From Cytobacillus pseudoceanisediminis (GTDB lineage: Bacteria; Bacillota; Bacilli; Bacillales; Cytobacillaceae), in NCBI RefSeq assembly GCF_023516215.1, contig NZ_CP097349.1, positions 3,753,501-3,817,500 on the forward strand: a DNA stretch of 64,000 nt, written 5' to 3'. A program made the translations under genes and the position numbers. Of the stretch, positions 8,294 to 17,930 are shown one piece after another. The notes under the pieces were generated by a model, which saw only the letters and a program-made list of their open reading frames with translations, made no database searches and was not told the origin of the DNA. Position 1 is the first letter of the stretch, and each line of letters begins with the position of its first letter.

Positions 8294-9397
8294 CTATTTT
8301 ACAGCCAATGCACGCTTGCCCATGGCATCGTAGATCTTAATGAACTTCTCCTTAGGCATTTTCACATCTTTCTGAACTGCTTCACTGTCATTAAAGTAAA
8401 CATAATCTGCATCCACACCGGTTACGACAATGCAGTGCAATGGTGTCGGTGCACTGATCGTTTTGCCGGCAGGCGTTTTCCAGCTTCTATTATTCGGCAT
8501 TTCATGGCTGATTGTAAACCATGCCAAAACAGGATTACCCTCTGAAACAGCCTTTTCTATTTCTGAAAAATCTTTTCCGGTCAGATTTACACCGCCTCGA
8601 CGATACTGATCAAGCAGCTTTTTCAGCGGTCCCGGGTTTATCGTATGGCCGTTGCCAAAAGGTGTTCCGACAAACCCGACATCAGGATCCCCCCAGGTTT
8701 TAATAGAACCATCCGCATTTCTTACCAGCTTGGTTGAGTCATATGGCATTTCTTTTGCAAGTGTTGTTTTGCTTACATTCACTCCATAAAATTTCAATGC
8801 CATGGCAAGAGAAGTTACTTCACATCCGCTTGGCAGCTCCGGCCGCTGGGCAATGAGCGGTACATTGATCCTTGCTTGACGGGGATCACCAGCTGTCACA
8901 TAATCACCGCTTACATACCCTGTGCTGCCGTTGTAGGAAATTTTATACCAGCCGTTGCTTTCCTTATGTATGACAATTAATAATGATCCGTTTTTTAAAA
9001 GGCCGACACTGCTGTAATTTAATCCCGGACCTTTTCGGACATTTAATGATGTTGCATCCACCCGGTAAAGTTTTTCATTTGTTTTGACGTATTGGCCGCT
9101 GACATAGCCTGTTTTTCCATTATAGTTAATTTTATACCAGCCGCTGGCAAGGCGTTCAATTGCTTGTATACTGCTGCCTTGGGGAAGACTGCCGATCCGA
9201 TCGTAATTTGTTCCGGGGCCTGAACGGACATTCAGACTGGTTGCATCCACTGTGTAAGTATAGGAAGCCGCTTCTGCCACTGCCTCGTTTGAAAAGCCTG
9301 GAATTATTGGTGACATGATTCCTCCTGCAAAAATAGCTGCAGCAGCAGTCCCTTTTAATAAAGCTCTTTTTCCATATGAACTTTTTATAATTGCCAT
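8294..9397 (-). CDS. Exported SH3b (x2) - C39-like cysteine peptidase protein
   Basis: The product of 367 residues starts with a signal peptide (basic KSSYGKRALLKG, hydrophobic core, cleavage near EAVAEA). Two bacterial SH3 repeats follow (about 45-105 and 110-170), each with the LNVRxGPGxNY signature and a GYVSGxYV end, which bind cell-wall peptide. The C-terminal half is a C39_2-type papain-fold domain. It has the Cys in LPSGCEVTSLAMALKFYG (about residue 193), and the catalytic His is likely in PLHCIVVTGVD, followed by YFNDSE. It is probably a wall-associated peptidase or amidase (YvpB-like fold). Its exact substrate cannot be inferred. It has its own terminator and diverges from the phosphodiesterase gene. 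Confidence 0.85.
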   Translation of the reverse strand: MAIIKSSYGKRALLKGTAAAAIFAGGIMSPIIPGFSNEAVAEAASYTYTVDATSLNVRSGPGTNYDRIGSLPQGSSIQAIERLASGWYKINYNGKTGYVSGQYVKTNEKLYRVDATSLNVRKGPGLNYSSVGLLKNGSLLIVIHKESNGWYKISYNGSTGYVSGDYVTAGDPRQARINVPLIAQRPELPSGCEVTSLAMALKFYGVNVSKTTLAKEMPYDSTKLVRNADGSIKTWGDPDVGFVGTPFGNGHTINPGPLKKLLDQYRRGGVNLTGKDFSEIEKAVSEGNPVLAWFTISHEMPNNRSWKTPAGKTISAPTPLHCIVVTGVDADYVYFNDSEAVQKDVKMPKEKFIKIYDAMGKRALAVK

Positions 9398-9684
9398 ATA
9401 CTTTCCTCCATATCCTTAATTTATTTCTGTCGAATTTTGCAGACTACTCTAAAAATATCGATTCGGAAACTCCCAGTCTACCTTTTTGGGACTGGAAAAA
9501 TATTATTGATTCTATTGAATCAGCTAATATGGGGGAGTCAGTATATTTGGCATCTGCATATCTTCCTTCTTCCTGCCATTCAATTAAGTGCCCCTAGCAG
9601 CAGAAAGACGATTTTTTGTTTATTTATAAGAAATACAGGGAATATGCTCTTGTACCAATTTACTTACACCTTGGAGGAAACATA

Positions 9685-11596
9685 ATGAATAAGTACTATT
9701 TTTATATAATTATTTTTTATAGGAGCGATTGTATTTCCTTCCTCTGGATATGCAGAGGATCGGGTTGAACAGGAAAACAAGGTTGTGCTGATTTCATTTG
9801 ATGGAATGAGAAATGACCTGACAAAAGAGTATGTAAAGAAAGGCAAGCTTCCCCACATTAAAGCACTCATGAAGAATGGAGTAGCCGCCAAGGACTCCAA
9901 AACCGTAACCCCATCGCTGACCGCCCCATCACATGCGGCAATTGCATCAGGAGCTGCCCCGTCGGAAACCGGCATGGTCAGCAATAAGTGGCAGGATCCC
10001 CAAAAAGAATTGGCAAATGGAGAAAGCGCCTTCCATCAGCCGCTCGATAAAAGCCCGCTTTGGGCAGAGGCAAAAAAATGGCAAAACAACTGCCACAGTG
10101 CTGTTTCCCGGATCAAACCCCAGTGCAGGAACACAGGCTGATTACGCAGTTTATTATGGCGAAACCTGGGCAGAGAGTTCCCTGGATAAGCTTCAGTTCA
10201 AAAAAGCAGAGAGCTGGAAGCACAAAGAAAGCAGCTTTAGCCCTTTAAAGGAAGCTATATTGAAGCTGCCATTAAAAAAAGCAAAGAATAAAGAAATTTA
10301 TATACTGGCTTTAGACACTTCAGATGATGGAAAGACCAACTATAACCGCTTCATTTTTTCGGAAAATCGTTCGGCAGACCCCAAAGATGTCATTGTCAAT
10401 GCCAACGAATGGGGGTCAATTCCTGTCGAAGCTGATGGCGAATCTGCAGGATTCTGGTTTAAGCTGAAAATTGACCCTGGCCTTGAGAAAGCAAGCATTT
10501 ACCGGACGGCCGTTACGTCAGCCCTCATTGAAGGTCCCGACGGATTTGAAGAGGAGCTGCTTTCAAAATTCGGCTTTTTTCCCGTTCAGGATGATACAAA
10601 GGCCTTTGAAAAAAGTGGATTACTAGAGAAGAGTACGAAGAAATCAGTTCACGTTTTGTCAGCTGGGCAACTGATGTGTCTCTTTATATTAAAGAAGAAT
10701 ACCAGCCGGATTTGCTGATGTTTTATACACCTCAAATAGATCATGAATCACATCACTTTCTGCTGACAGATCCACGGCAGCCTGGGTATTCAGAGGAAAA
10801 TTCTCAAAAACATAAAAAATACATTGAATGGGCATACAAGCTTTCCGATAATGTCGTTGGACAGACGATGGATAGCCTTAGCGGAGAAGACCACCTTCTT
10901 GTTGTATCCGACCACGGCATGGAGCCAGTTCACACCATCCTTGCCCCAAACACTCTTTTGAAAGAAGCCGGCCTCTTAAAGACAGATAATAAAGGCAAAG
11001 TGGATGAGGAGTACTCCAAAGCAATGGCTGTGGCCAGCGGGTCAGCTGCACAAATTTATCTGAATGAGAACCTCACTAAGAAAGAGAAGGAAAAGGCAGC
11101 AGACCAAGTAGAGAAACTCTTTAGCGAGTATAAAATCAAGCCGAAATTCCAGACGAAAGTCCTTAAGGGGTATTTAGGTGAAGCAGGTGATTCCATTGTG
11201 CAAGGGCAGGTCAGCCATTTTAATCAAGCAGCGAAGCAATTTTTCCATTACCTTTTTAGAAAGGAAGAAAAACCTTATCAAATTGCCTATGGAAATAAAA
11301 AAGAGAATAAGCATCCTAACCAGGGAGACATTTTGCTGCTTGGCTCAAGGGGCTATATGATGGGCAGCAGCCTAACAAGCCCCCATATGCCGGCCATTGA
11401 ACTCGGCAGCCACGGAGGCAATCCTGATCGGAAAGAACTCAGGGCCGTTTTCTTTGCACACGGCCCTTCTTTTAAAAAGGAACACCGGATTAGCTCGATT
11501 ACCACACTGGATATTGCCCCAACTGTCTATAAGCTGCTGGACATACCAGCTCCGGACTTCTTGGAGGGTGAAGTTCTAAAAGATGCTTTAGATTAA
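9685..11596 (+). pseudogene. Secreted alkaline-phosphatase-superfamily phosphodiesterase, three frameshifts
   Basis: A signal peptide, then nucleotide pyrophosphatase/phosphodiesterase motifs, can be read only by changing frame three times. In order they are LISFDGMRNDL, TVTPSLTAPSHAAIASG (nucleophile Thr region), YTPQIDHESHHF, VVSDHGMEP and ELGSHGG, all metal or catalytic sites of the ENPP-like fold. The breaks lie in a T6 run at 9713-9718 (inside the signal peptide), an A7 run at 10072-10078 and an A6 run at 10609-10614. Correcting these lengths restores a single ~636-codon frame from ATG 9685, which has a GGAGG site. All active-site motifs are intact, so sequence error is at least as likely as true decay. 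The enzyme would cleave extracellular phosphodiesters. Confidence 0.75.
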
Positions 11597-11636
11597 AAAT
11601 ACTGCCTTGCATGTGCTGCAAGGCAGTATTTTATTT
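11597..11636. terminator. Bidirectional terminator between convergent genes
   Basis: A 12-bp stem ATACTGCCTTGC/GCAAGGCAGTAT (11599-11629) follows the phosphodiesterase stop. T-rich flanks lie on both strands, so it can also serve the convergent kinase gene. Confidence 0.85.
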
Positions 11637-11679
11637 TTGAAAATAAAAAACCCACCCCTAAAGAGATGAGCTGTACACA

Positions 11680-13143
11680 CTATATACAATCCAATTCCAC
11701 CATCACCGTAGTGCCTTTGCCTATAACACTTTCAATGGCCATCAAACCTTGATGCTCCTGAATAATCTTATTGCTGACTGTGAGCCCCAAACCGATTCCT
11801 TTATCTTTTGTCGTATAAAAAGGGGTCCCAAGATACTTCAGCATTTCACCATCAATGCCTGCTCCTTCATCTTCAAAAGCAATCCTTACACGTCTGCTCT
11901 CTATTCTTTCAGCACTAATATATACATTTCCGCCATTTGGCATAGCTTCAATCGCATTTTTTAAAAAGTTGACAAACACTTGCTTCAGCTGGGGAGGTGA
12001 GCATAATAGCATGATATCATTCTCAAAATGATTGAGATGGATTTGAACATTGTGAAGCAGTGCCTGCGGATGAAGTACATTAATCGTACTTTCAAGAATG
12101 GACATTAAGCTCCCTTTCTCAAACTCAATTGCCTGGGGTTTTGCCAGGGACATGAACTCATTGACAATGATATCAATCCGATCAAGCTCTTCCATAATAA
12201 TGGATAAATAATCATCCTGTTTTTCCTGATTAACGCTGGATTGGAGCAGTTTTGAGAAACCTTTTAAAGAGGTCAGCGGATTTCTGATCTCGTGTGCAAC
12301 CCCTGCTGCAAGCTGTCCGATAATGGAAAGGCGGTCCAAATTACGCAAAGCCGCATCATTATTAACTCTGTCTGTTATGTTTCTGCCTACTGCCACAAAT
12401 AATTCAATCTCTCCTTTATCGTTTAATATAGGAGAAATGCTTGCCTCAACGAAAACGATTTCGCCATTAATGGTATCCATCTTTGTTTCAAGCAGCTGAG
12501 GCTCACCCGTTTCCAGCAGCTTTTGACATACCTTGCTAAACTTTTCTCTCTCTTCCTCAGAGTTTATGACAGTGCCGCAGGTCTTCCCAACAAGCTGCAC
12601 CGGCGAATAACCCAAAACTTTTCCATGAGATGGGGATGCATAGATCAACGTTTGATCCTTTGTGAATACTTTGATCATATCTGTCGTATTCATCGTAATC
12701 AAATCGTACAGTTCCCTGGTTTTTCTTAATTCCCTCTCCATGCTTTTAAACTCTGTCATATCCCGGAAGATAGCCAAAACGGCGATGATTTTGCCCTTGG
12801 AATTTCTGAAGGGAGAATACGAAACCGATATATCCAGAACCGAACCATCCTGATGATAGCGCTGTGTGATCACATTGCTGTATACTTTCCCAAGCTTGAC
12901 CAGTTTTATAATCTCCTTCACTTCTTCAGGGTTCTGAAACTCGGTAAACTTTCTGCCAATAACTTGCGCTTCGGTATAGCCAAAAATCACCGTATACATA
13001 TGATTTACCCTTATAAAACGGTTCTCCATATCAATGATGGCAACCCCATCTGCAGTGCAGTTCAGGAACAAATCGAGTAATTCATCAGGATTGGAATAAA
13101 TCGACTCACCATCATTGCCAAGTATCGGGAAATCATTGACCAA
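11680..13143 (-). CDS. Cytoplasmic PAS-domain histidine kinase (orphan, sporulation-kinase type)
   Basis: This kinase of 487 residues lacks membrane helices. Two PAS domains come first (about 20-140, with the PAC-like YHQDGSVLDISVSYSPFRN, and 145-265). HisKA follows with H in GVAHEIRNPLTSLKGFSK, then an HATPase domain with NFLKNAIEAMPNGG, EDEGAGIDGE and KGIGLGLTVS. The HEIRNPLTSLKGF box is the type seen in Spo0F-directed kinases such as KinA; no regulator gene is adjacent. The start is TTG with GGGGTGA 6 nt upstream. It is the second orphan kinase in the window; the other (4372-6030) is membrane-bound, so the two probably sense different signals. Confidence 0.85.
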   Translation of the reverse strand: MVNDFPILGNDGESIYSNPDELLDLFLNCTADGVAIIDMENRFIRVNHMYTVIFGYTEAQVIGRKFTEFQNPEEVKEIIKLVKLGKVYSNVITQRYHQDGSVLDISVSYSPFRNSKGKIIAVLAIFRDMTEFKSMERELRKTRELYDLITMNTTDMIKVFTKDQTLIYASPSHGKVLGYSPVQLVGKTCGTVINSEEEREKFSKVCQKLLETGEPQLLETKMDTINGEIVFVEASISPILNDKGEIELFVAVGRNITDRVNNDAALRNLDRLSIIGQLAAGVAHEIRNPLTSLKGFSKLLQSSVNQEKQDDYLSIIMEELDRIDIIVNEFMSLAKPQAIEFEKGSLMSILESTINVLHPQALLHNVQIHLNHFENDIMLLCSPPQLKQVFVNFLKNAIEAMPNGGNVYISAERIESRRVRIAFEDEGAGIDGEMLKYLGTPFYTTKDKGIGLGLTVSNKIIQEHQGLMAIESVIGKGTTVMVELDCI

Positions 13144-13226
13144 TTAGCTCACCCCATTTAATAACTCTATAAACTATATTTTACAGAATTATAAGAAAAA
13201 AAGCAGGGGAATTCTTGAGAGAACCT

Positions 13227-13256
13227 AAAAAAGCAGCTTCCCAATAGGTCAGCTGC
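13227..13256 (-). terminator. Rho-independent terminator of rlmCD
   Basis: On the minus strand the stem GCAGCT...AGCTGC is followed by a six-T run. It overlaps the last codons and stop of rlmCD. Confidence 0.75.
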
Positions 13257-14631
13257 CCTCTTTCCATTCTAATCCAGCGACTGCTTCACAATGCATAGTC
13301 TGAGGGAACATGTCCACCGGCTGCACTTCGATTGTCCTGTATCCGCCATCCTCCAGAATACGAAGATCCCTTGCAAGCGTTCCCGGGTTGCAGGATACAT
13401 AGACGACTTTCTTTGGCTTCATGCTTAAAATGGTTTTCAGCAGAGCTTCATCACAGCCTTTTCGCGGCGGGTCAACGACAAGCACATCTGCGGTGTTCCC
13501 CTTTTTATACCAGTCAGGGATTACTTCTTCTGCTTTCCCGACTGCAAATGAAGCATTTGTCATGCCATTTAAATCAGCATTCCGCTTCGCATCCTCAATG
13601 GCTTCCGGCACGATTTCAACGCCGAACACTTCTTTTGCTTTCTGTGCCAGAAAAAGAGAAATGGTGCCAATTCCGCAGTACGCATCGATAACCTGTTCTT
13701 CTCCGCTCAAATTCGCATATTCCAGTGCTTTATCATATAAAACTTTCGTTTGCTCCGGGTTCACCTGATAAAAGGAGCGGGCGGAAATCGCAAATTTGAT
13801 ATCGCCAATAAAATCATAGATCACTTCTTCACCCCAGAGGACTCGTGTGACATCTCCCATGATCACATTCGTCTTCCTGGGATTCACATTATGGACGATG
13901 GATTTAACACCTTCAATGCTTGATGCAATCTCTTCCACAATCCTTTGCTTATGCGGGAGCTCGTTCGTCCTTGTGACAAGGACAATCATCACTTCGCCTG
14001 TCACAAGCCCATAGCGCGCCATCACGTGGCGGAGCTCGCCTTTATGCCTGCCTTCATCATAAGCACGGACACCATAGCGTCCGCAAATTTCCTTTACCTT
14101 TTGTACAACCTCATCATTTTTTTCCTGCTGGATGAGACATTCCTTCATATCGATGATCTGGTGGGTACGCTGCTGGTAAAATCCGCCGATCAGGCCGCCC
14201 TCCTGCTCGCCAATCGGAACCTGCGCTTTATTTCTGTAACGCCAAGGGTCCTTCATGCCGAGAACCGGATGCACCTTGACGCCCTCAAGTTTTCCGATTC
14301 TTTCCAGAACATCTCTGACCTGTTTTTCCTTGGCGAGAAGCTGGCCTTCATAGCTCAGGTGCTGCAGCTGACATCCGCCGCACTCCTTATAAATCGGGCA
14401 GGGAGCTTCTACTCGGTATGGGCTTCTTTCATATGTCTCGATCAGGCGCCCAAAGCCATATCCCTTATTCACCTTAATCACTTTTACCTTTGCTCTCTCA
14501 CCGGGAAGCCCATCCGGAACAAATAGAGGATAACCATCCACCTTTGCAACTCCTGCCCCTTCATGGGTCAAATCCTCAAATATAACATCTATATAATCAT
14601 TTTTTTGAACCGGTAATGTTCTGCTCATCAT
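13249..14631 (-). CDS. rlmCD: 23S rRNA (uracil-C5)-methyltransferase RlmCD
   Basis: The enzyme of 460 residues methylates uracils in 23S rRNA using S-adenosylmethionine. A TRAM domain (about 8-65) precedes an iron-sulfur cluster motif [11 protein letters not shown] (about residues 77-87). The SAM-dependent domain contains [15 protein letters not shown], the [14 protein letters not shown] motif and the catalytic cysteine in [14 protein letters not shown]. Length and motifs match B. subtilis RlmCD (YefA), which modifies U747 and U1939. It sits downstream of dgkB, as in B. subtilis. ATG start after GGAAGAAA. Confidence 0.92.
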   Translation of the reverse strand: MMSRTLPVQKNDYIDVIFEDLTHEGAGVAKVDGYPLFVPDGLPGERAKVKVIKVNKGYGFGRLIETYERSPYRVEAPCPIYKECGGCQLQHLSYEGQLLAKEKQVRDVLERIGKLEGVKVHPVLGMKDPWRYRNKAQVPIGEQEGGLIGGFYQQRTHQIIDMKECLIQQEKNDEVVQKVKEICGRYGVRAYDEGRHKGELRHVMARYGLVTGEVMIVLVTRTNELPHKQRIVEEIASSIEGVKSIVHNVNPRKTNVIMGDVTRVLWGEEVIYDFIGDIKFAISARSFYQVNPEQTKVLYDKALEYANLSGEEQVIDAYCGIGTISLFLAQKAKEVFGVEIVPEAIEDAKRNADLNGMTNASFAVGKAEEVIPDWYKKGNTADVLVVDPPRKGCDEALLKTILSMKPKKVVYVSCNPGTLARDLRILEDGGYRTIEVQPVDMFPQTMHCEAVAGLEWKEGS

Positions 14632-14770
14632 TTTCTTCCTTTTCAGCTTAATTCCGTGACCTATTTGACTAGACAGATTGTATCACAAAAAGGGGTGAAT
14701 ACGAAATAGATATGGTGCGGATTTTGAACCTGTATACCCTTTATCATGCCTATTTGAAAAACCCTCCACT

Positions 14771-14863
14771 CTATTAGCATATTTTCCAGTCTATTTGTAA
14801 GCTTACCCTGTCTGTTTGCAGAATCACCCTTCTAATTGCAGTAATACTATTCTAATTGCATCG
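14771..14863. repeat. 20-21-bp periodic intergenic array A (core CTAATTGCA)
   Basis: Five degenerate units start at 14771, 14791, 14812, 14832 and 14852 (spacings 20, 21, 20, 20). The best preserved core is CTAATTGCA (variants CTATTAGCA, CTATTTGTA, CTGTTTGCA). The array lies between dgkB and rlmCD. Confidence 0.7.
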
Positions 14864-14892
14864 TTCACAAATTCATGTGTTTTGCAAAATAA

Positions 14893-14919
14893 AAGCCCGC
14901 CCTGTAAGAGAGCGGACTT
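14893..14919 (-). terminator. Terminator of dgkB
   Basis: A short GC stem (GTCCGC/GCGGGC with one G-T pair) followed by TTTTATTTTG on the minus strand, right after the dgkB stop codon. Confidence 0.7.
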
Positions 14920-14923
14920 CCTA

Positions 14924-15859
14924 TTATTCGCGGGAACTTTCCCAATCGGTCGGGCGGTCTTCTTCACGAATCTGATCAATTGGGACAAATACTTCCAAAT
15001 GCCTGTACAGGTTTACGAATTCAGCAGGAAGCAGCCCGCCAAATTCACCGTCCAGATTGAGCTGGACTTTTTCATTGGACTGTACTTTGATGCGGTTTGC
15101 CTGTGTATAGATGACGTTCGGATCTTTTACATGCTCACCCCGGACAGCCATTGTCGCGATCCGGATAAAATCAGCAAGATTGGTTTTCTTTAATATCAGC
15201 AGAGAGAATAGCCCGTCATTTATACAGGAATCCGGCGCCAGCTTTTCAAAACCGCCGACTGAATTTGTCAGGCCGACAAGGAAAAGCATAACTTCACCTT
15301 CAAAGATTTTCCCGTCAAACTCGATGCTTACTTCGGTTGAACGGATGGAAGGAAGCATTTCAATTCCCTTTAGATAATAGGCAAGCTGGCCAATCATGGT
15401 TTTCAGCTTGCTTGGCACCTCGTAAGTCAGCTCTGTCAGCCTTCCGCCACCAGCAATATTAATAAAATATTTATCATTTATGCGGCCAATATCGACAGGT
15501 ATGGTATCTCCTTTTACAATGATTTCAGCAGCCGCATCCACATCTCTTGGAATATGGAGCGCACGGGCAAAATCATTGGTTGTGCCCGTTGGAATAATGC
15601 CGAGGCGAGGACGGTAATCCTGTTCAGCGAGTCCGTTTACCACCTCGTTAATCGTACCGTCGCCGCCTGCTGCAATAACCAGATCGAAGCGGCGTTCAAC
15701 AGCTGCCCGTGCAGCTTTAATCGCATCTCCTTCACCTGTGGTGGCATGGCATGAGGTTTCATATCCTGCACTCTCCAGCTTTTGCAGAACCTCTGCTAAA
15801 TGTCTTTTAAAAATTTCCCGGCCTGAAGTCGGATTATAAATAATTCTTGCTCTTTTCAT
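14924..15859 (-). CDS. dgkB: Diacylglycerol kinase DgkB
   Basis: This soluble lipid kinase of 311 residues phosphorylates diacylglycerol to phosphatidic acid, recycling diacylglycerol made during lipoteichoic acid synthesis. The DAGK catalytic domain shows IIYNPTSGRE at the N-terminus, the nucleotide loop AAGGDGTINEVVNGL (about 65-80) and GIIPTGTTNDFARAL. A beta-sandwich C-terminal domain carries LFLVGLTNSVGGFEKLAPDS. Several ATGs lie near the 5' end; the one at 15859 gives the family N-terminus MKRARIIYN and has AGGA 8 nt upstream. It is followed downstream by rlmCD and preceded by a TetR gene, matching the B. subtilis yerO-yerQ-yefA order except that yerP is absent. Confidence 0.92.
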   Translation of the reverse strand: MKRARIIYNPTSGREIFKRHLAEVLQKLESAGYETSCHATTGEGDAIKAARAAVERRFDLVIAAGGDGTINEVVNGLAEQDYRPRLGIIPTGTTNDFARALHIPRDVDAAAEIIVKGDTIPVDIGRINDKYFINIAGGGRLTELTYEVPSKLKTMIGQLAYYLKGIEMLPSIRSTEVSIEFDGKIFEGEVMLFLVGLTNSVGGFEKLAPDSCINDGLFSLLILKKTNLADFIRIATMAVRGEHVKDPNVIYTQANRIKVQSNEKVQLNLDGEFGGLLPAEFVNLYRHLEVFVPIDQIREEDRPTDWESSRE

Positions 15860-16113
15860 AGCCATCATCCTATTATTGAAATATCTAAACTTAATCCTTA
15901 TATATTATTCCATCTTTTTACATCATAGCGAATAGTCCACGGCTTAGCAATTATTCACTGCCATCCGTTTCTATTCTATTCACTTCCCGCTATTTTCACA
16001 AGTGGTCAGATGCACAAATGAATTATACCCTCATTAGGCAAAAAAGTATCGTAATTAAGTTATATTTCTTGGAGATGTAACTGAAATCACATTAAGCAGG
16101 ATGCAATTGAGCA

Positions 16114-16731
16114 TTATTCCTGTTTCAGGTCCTTCAAAACAAGGCTCTTAACATAGTCAATAATGGATTTATATGGATACTCTTCATTAATTACCCTATG
16201 AAGCATTGCCCCGTCCATAAAAGTCCAGAATAATCCCGATACATGGCTTGGATCTGCATCCGGACGGAATTCCCCGGCAGCCTGCCCTTCCTCCATAATG
16301 TCTGTTATCAATTTCAAAAAGAACTTCTTTCCTCGCTCGTTCAGAATTCGATTCAAGTTCTCATCTCTGGAGGAATGCAGCGTAAATTCCAGCTGTATAG
16401 TAATTCTATCTTTTCGTTCCTGGCTGAATGGGCTCATATCCCTATACAAATCAAAAAGATATTCCAGTTTCTCTTCCGCAGAAGAGAACATGGAAATGTT
16501 CTCTGCAAGTCTTGCATTAGCTGATTCTGTCTGATCATTCAAAAGCTCCAGATAGATTTCTTCCTTGCTTTTAAAATAATTATAGATAGCTCCCTTGCTG
16601 ATTCCTGAATAAGCGACAATGTCATCAATGGTCGCTGCCTGAAATCCCTTTTTGGCAAAGCAGGCCAATGCACCCGCCAGGATCTCTTTCTTTTTCTTCC
16701 GCTTATATTCCTCTGATACGATAGGTGACAA
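16114..16731 (-). CDS. TetR/AcrR-family transcriptional regulator (YerO-like)
   Basis: The N-terminal TetR DNA-binding domain is clear: KEILAGALACFAKKGFQAAT, then DIVAYSGISKGAIYNYFKSK (HTH at about 30-55). The ligand domain is helical (55-200). The start is TTG at 16731 with GGAGGG 6 nt upstream. Its place next to dgkB matches yerO, which in B. subtilis represses the adjacent RND pump gene swrC/yerP. No pump gene is present here, so its target lies elsewhere or is lost. Confidence 0.85.
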   Translation of the reverse strand: MSPIVSEEYKRKKKKEILAGALACFAKKGFQAATIDDIVAYSGISKGAIYNYFKSKEEIYLELLNDQTESANARLAENISMFSSAEEKLEYLFDLYRDMSPFSQERKDRITIQLEFTLHSSRDENLNRILNERGKKFFLKLITDIMEEGQAAGEFRPDADPSHVSGLFWTFMDGAMLHRVINEEYPYKSIIDYVKSLVLKDLKQE

Positions 16732-16790
16732 GTCTGTCCCTCCATTGTATTTGTTTAGTCTCTGAGAAAATTATTCCAACGCATTAAACA

Positions 16791-17048
16791 TCAGCAGCAC
16801 TTTTGACTGATGTCACTTCTTTTCAGAACTTCTTCTATATAAAGGCTGGCATGTTCACTCGTGATTTCTGTATTTTTCTCCGCCAATCCGGCCATTACCA
16901 GGTCTTCTTTCACTTTAGCGAGAAATAAATCTCTGATAGCTGCTGAACGGCATGGCTGCATCTGCGCTGCCAAGTCCCAGATCCATTGCTCAAGATGGAC
17001 GCTCTTGCTCTTTTTTTGCATCTCCTCCGGAACCCGCCTTCTTCCCAT
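16791..17048 (-). CDS. Small protein of unknown function
   Basis: I do not recognise the family of this 85-residue protein. It opens with a basic GRRRVPEEMQKKSKS segment and has a helical middle with LEQWIWDLAAQMQPCRSAAIRDLF. It ends in two cysteines (QKCC) and has one more cysteine in MQPC. No membrane helix is seen. The ATG at 17048 is favoured by GGGGAGTG 6 nt upstream; the longer GTG form adds three residues. It precedes the TetR gene on the same strand by 60 nt and could be co-transcribed with it. Confidence 0.6.
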   Translation of the reverse strand: MGRRRVPEEMQKKSKSVHLEQWIWDLAAQMQPCRSAAIRDLFLAKVKEDLVMAGLAEKNTEITSEHASLYIEEVLKRSDISQKCC

Positions 17049-17143
17049 ATTTCTCACTCCCCAAGCATATTCTTATCTTTTAAAATAAACTGATTAGTCT
17101 TTTTATTGTAAGGATTTTTAAATGAATTTTCAAACTTTTCGTA

Positions 17144-17176
17144 CACAAAAAAACTCCTAACTGTCCGTTAAGAGTT
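17144..17176 (-). terminator. Terminator of the zinc-finger protein gene
   Basis: On the minus strand AACTCTTAAC/GTTAGGAGTT is followed by seven T; the stem overlaps the stop codon at 17175. Confidence 0.8.
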
Positions 17177-17534
17177 AATCCTGATCTATTTGGTTTTTAT
17201 CCCGGTACATTGTTACTAATCCCCCAATCAGCATAAAGCAGGCAAATGCAATGGGAAACCAGCGCTCAAACCAGGATTCTTTATTGGGAAGTTCTTTGTG
17301 TTCCTTGTCCGCTTCTTCCGAAAATCCTCCTGTAATTTGAGCCATAACAAGATTGGTAAATTCATCTTCCCCCGGCATTTCCGGCAGGGAATTTTCCTCC
17401 TCGTCCATTGCTTCGAGGTATACTTCCAGGCATTGATCACATATATAGAGATGATCTTCATAGAGTTCACGTTCTGGTTCTGACAGCACATTTTTCACAT
17501 ATTTCCGCCATTCTTCCAATGAAAAATGATCCAT
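17175..17534 (-). CDS. Putative zinc-finger anti-sigma-like membrane protein
   Basis: This 119-residue protein has an N-terminal helical domain with the ZAS motif H-x3-C-x2-C (DHLYICDQCLEVY, about 27-39), typical of anti-sigma factors. An acidic linker follows, then one C-terminal membrane helix (WFPIAFACFMLIGGLVTMY). This layout fits a membrane-anchored anti-sigma factor of the ZAS class. No ECF sigma gene lies next to it on the same strand, so the partner is not identified. GGAGATG lies 6 nt before the ATG. Confidence 0.7.
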   Translation of the reverse strand: MDHFSLEEWRKYVKNVLSEPERELYEDHLYICDQCLEVYLEAMDEEENSLPEMPGEDEFTNLVMAQITGGFSEEADKEHKELPNKESWFERWFPIAFACFMLIGGLVTMYRDKNQIDQD

Positions 17535-17930
17535 GAAAAATCATCTCCTTCCAATGTTCCTGACAGCGTAGCGTTCAGGAGCATGAGAATATCCTGCTGG
17601 GTATTGCCGATCGAATAAATCCTGGGTTATATCAGCTTCCCTTATATCTATTCGGATTACATTCTTTCTTTTTGAGTGCCGAAACAATCATAATCGAGAG
17701 AATTGAATAATTCAATACATTTTTTATAAAAATCTCCCCTAAAAAGCTTTTATTTCCATATTTTTTCATCGCTTAATATTAAAATAATGATTAATTTCCC
17801 GCTTCGAACAAAACCATTATATGGTAAACTGTAAGCGATGACTTCAAAGAGGAGGGCAGTGAACATATTTTTAAATAATGGACAACTCTAAACCATTATT
17901 GAATATATTGATTGAAAAAGGATGGTTACG
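17535..17930. other. Divergent intergenic region before plsY
   Basis: About 395 nt without a supported gene, between the divergent zinc-finger gene and plsY. A 47-codon minus-strand frame ends at the ribosome binding site of the zinc-finger gene (TGA inside GGAGATGA). It starts with TTG, lacks a good binding site and matches nothing I know, so it is left uncalled. Confidence 0.5.

Noticed and set aside
13945..14526. Plus-strand frame of 193 codons opposite rlmCD
   Set aside because: Antisense to a clear methyltransferase gene, no binding site, no family resemblance.
15940..16000. Possible seventh periodic array (TATTCAC-type units)
   Set aside because: Spacings are 19, 20 and 25 bp with weak cores; not distinguishable from AT-rich background by eye.
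17538..17684. TTG-started frame of about 47 codons ahead of the zinc-finger gene, possible sigma-factor remnant
   Set aside because: No binding site and no sigma motif could be recognised; kept only as a remark.
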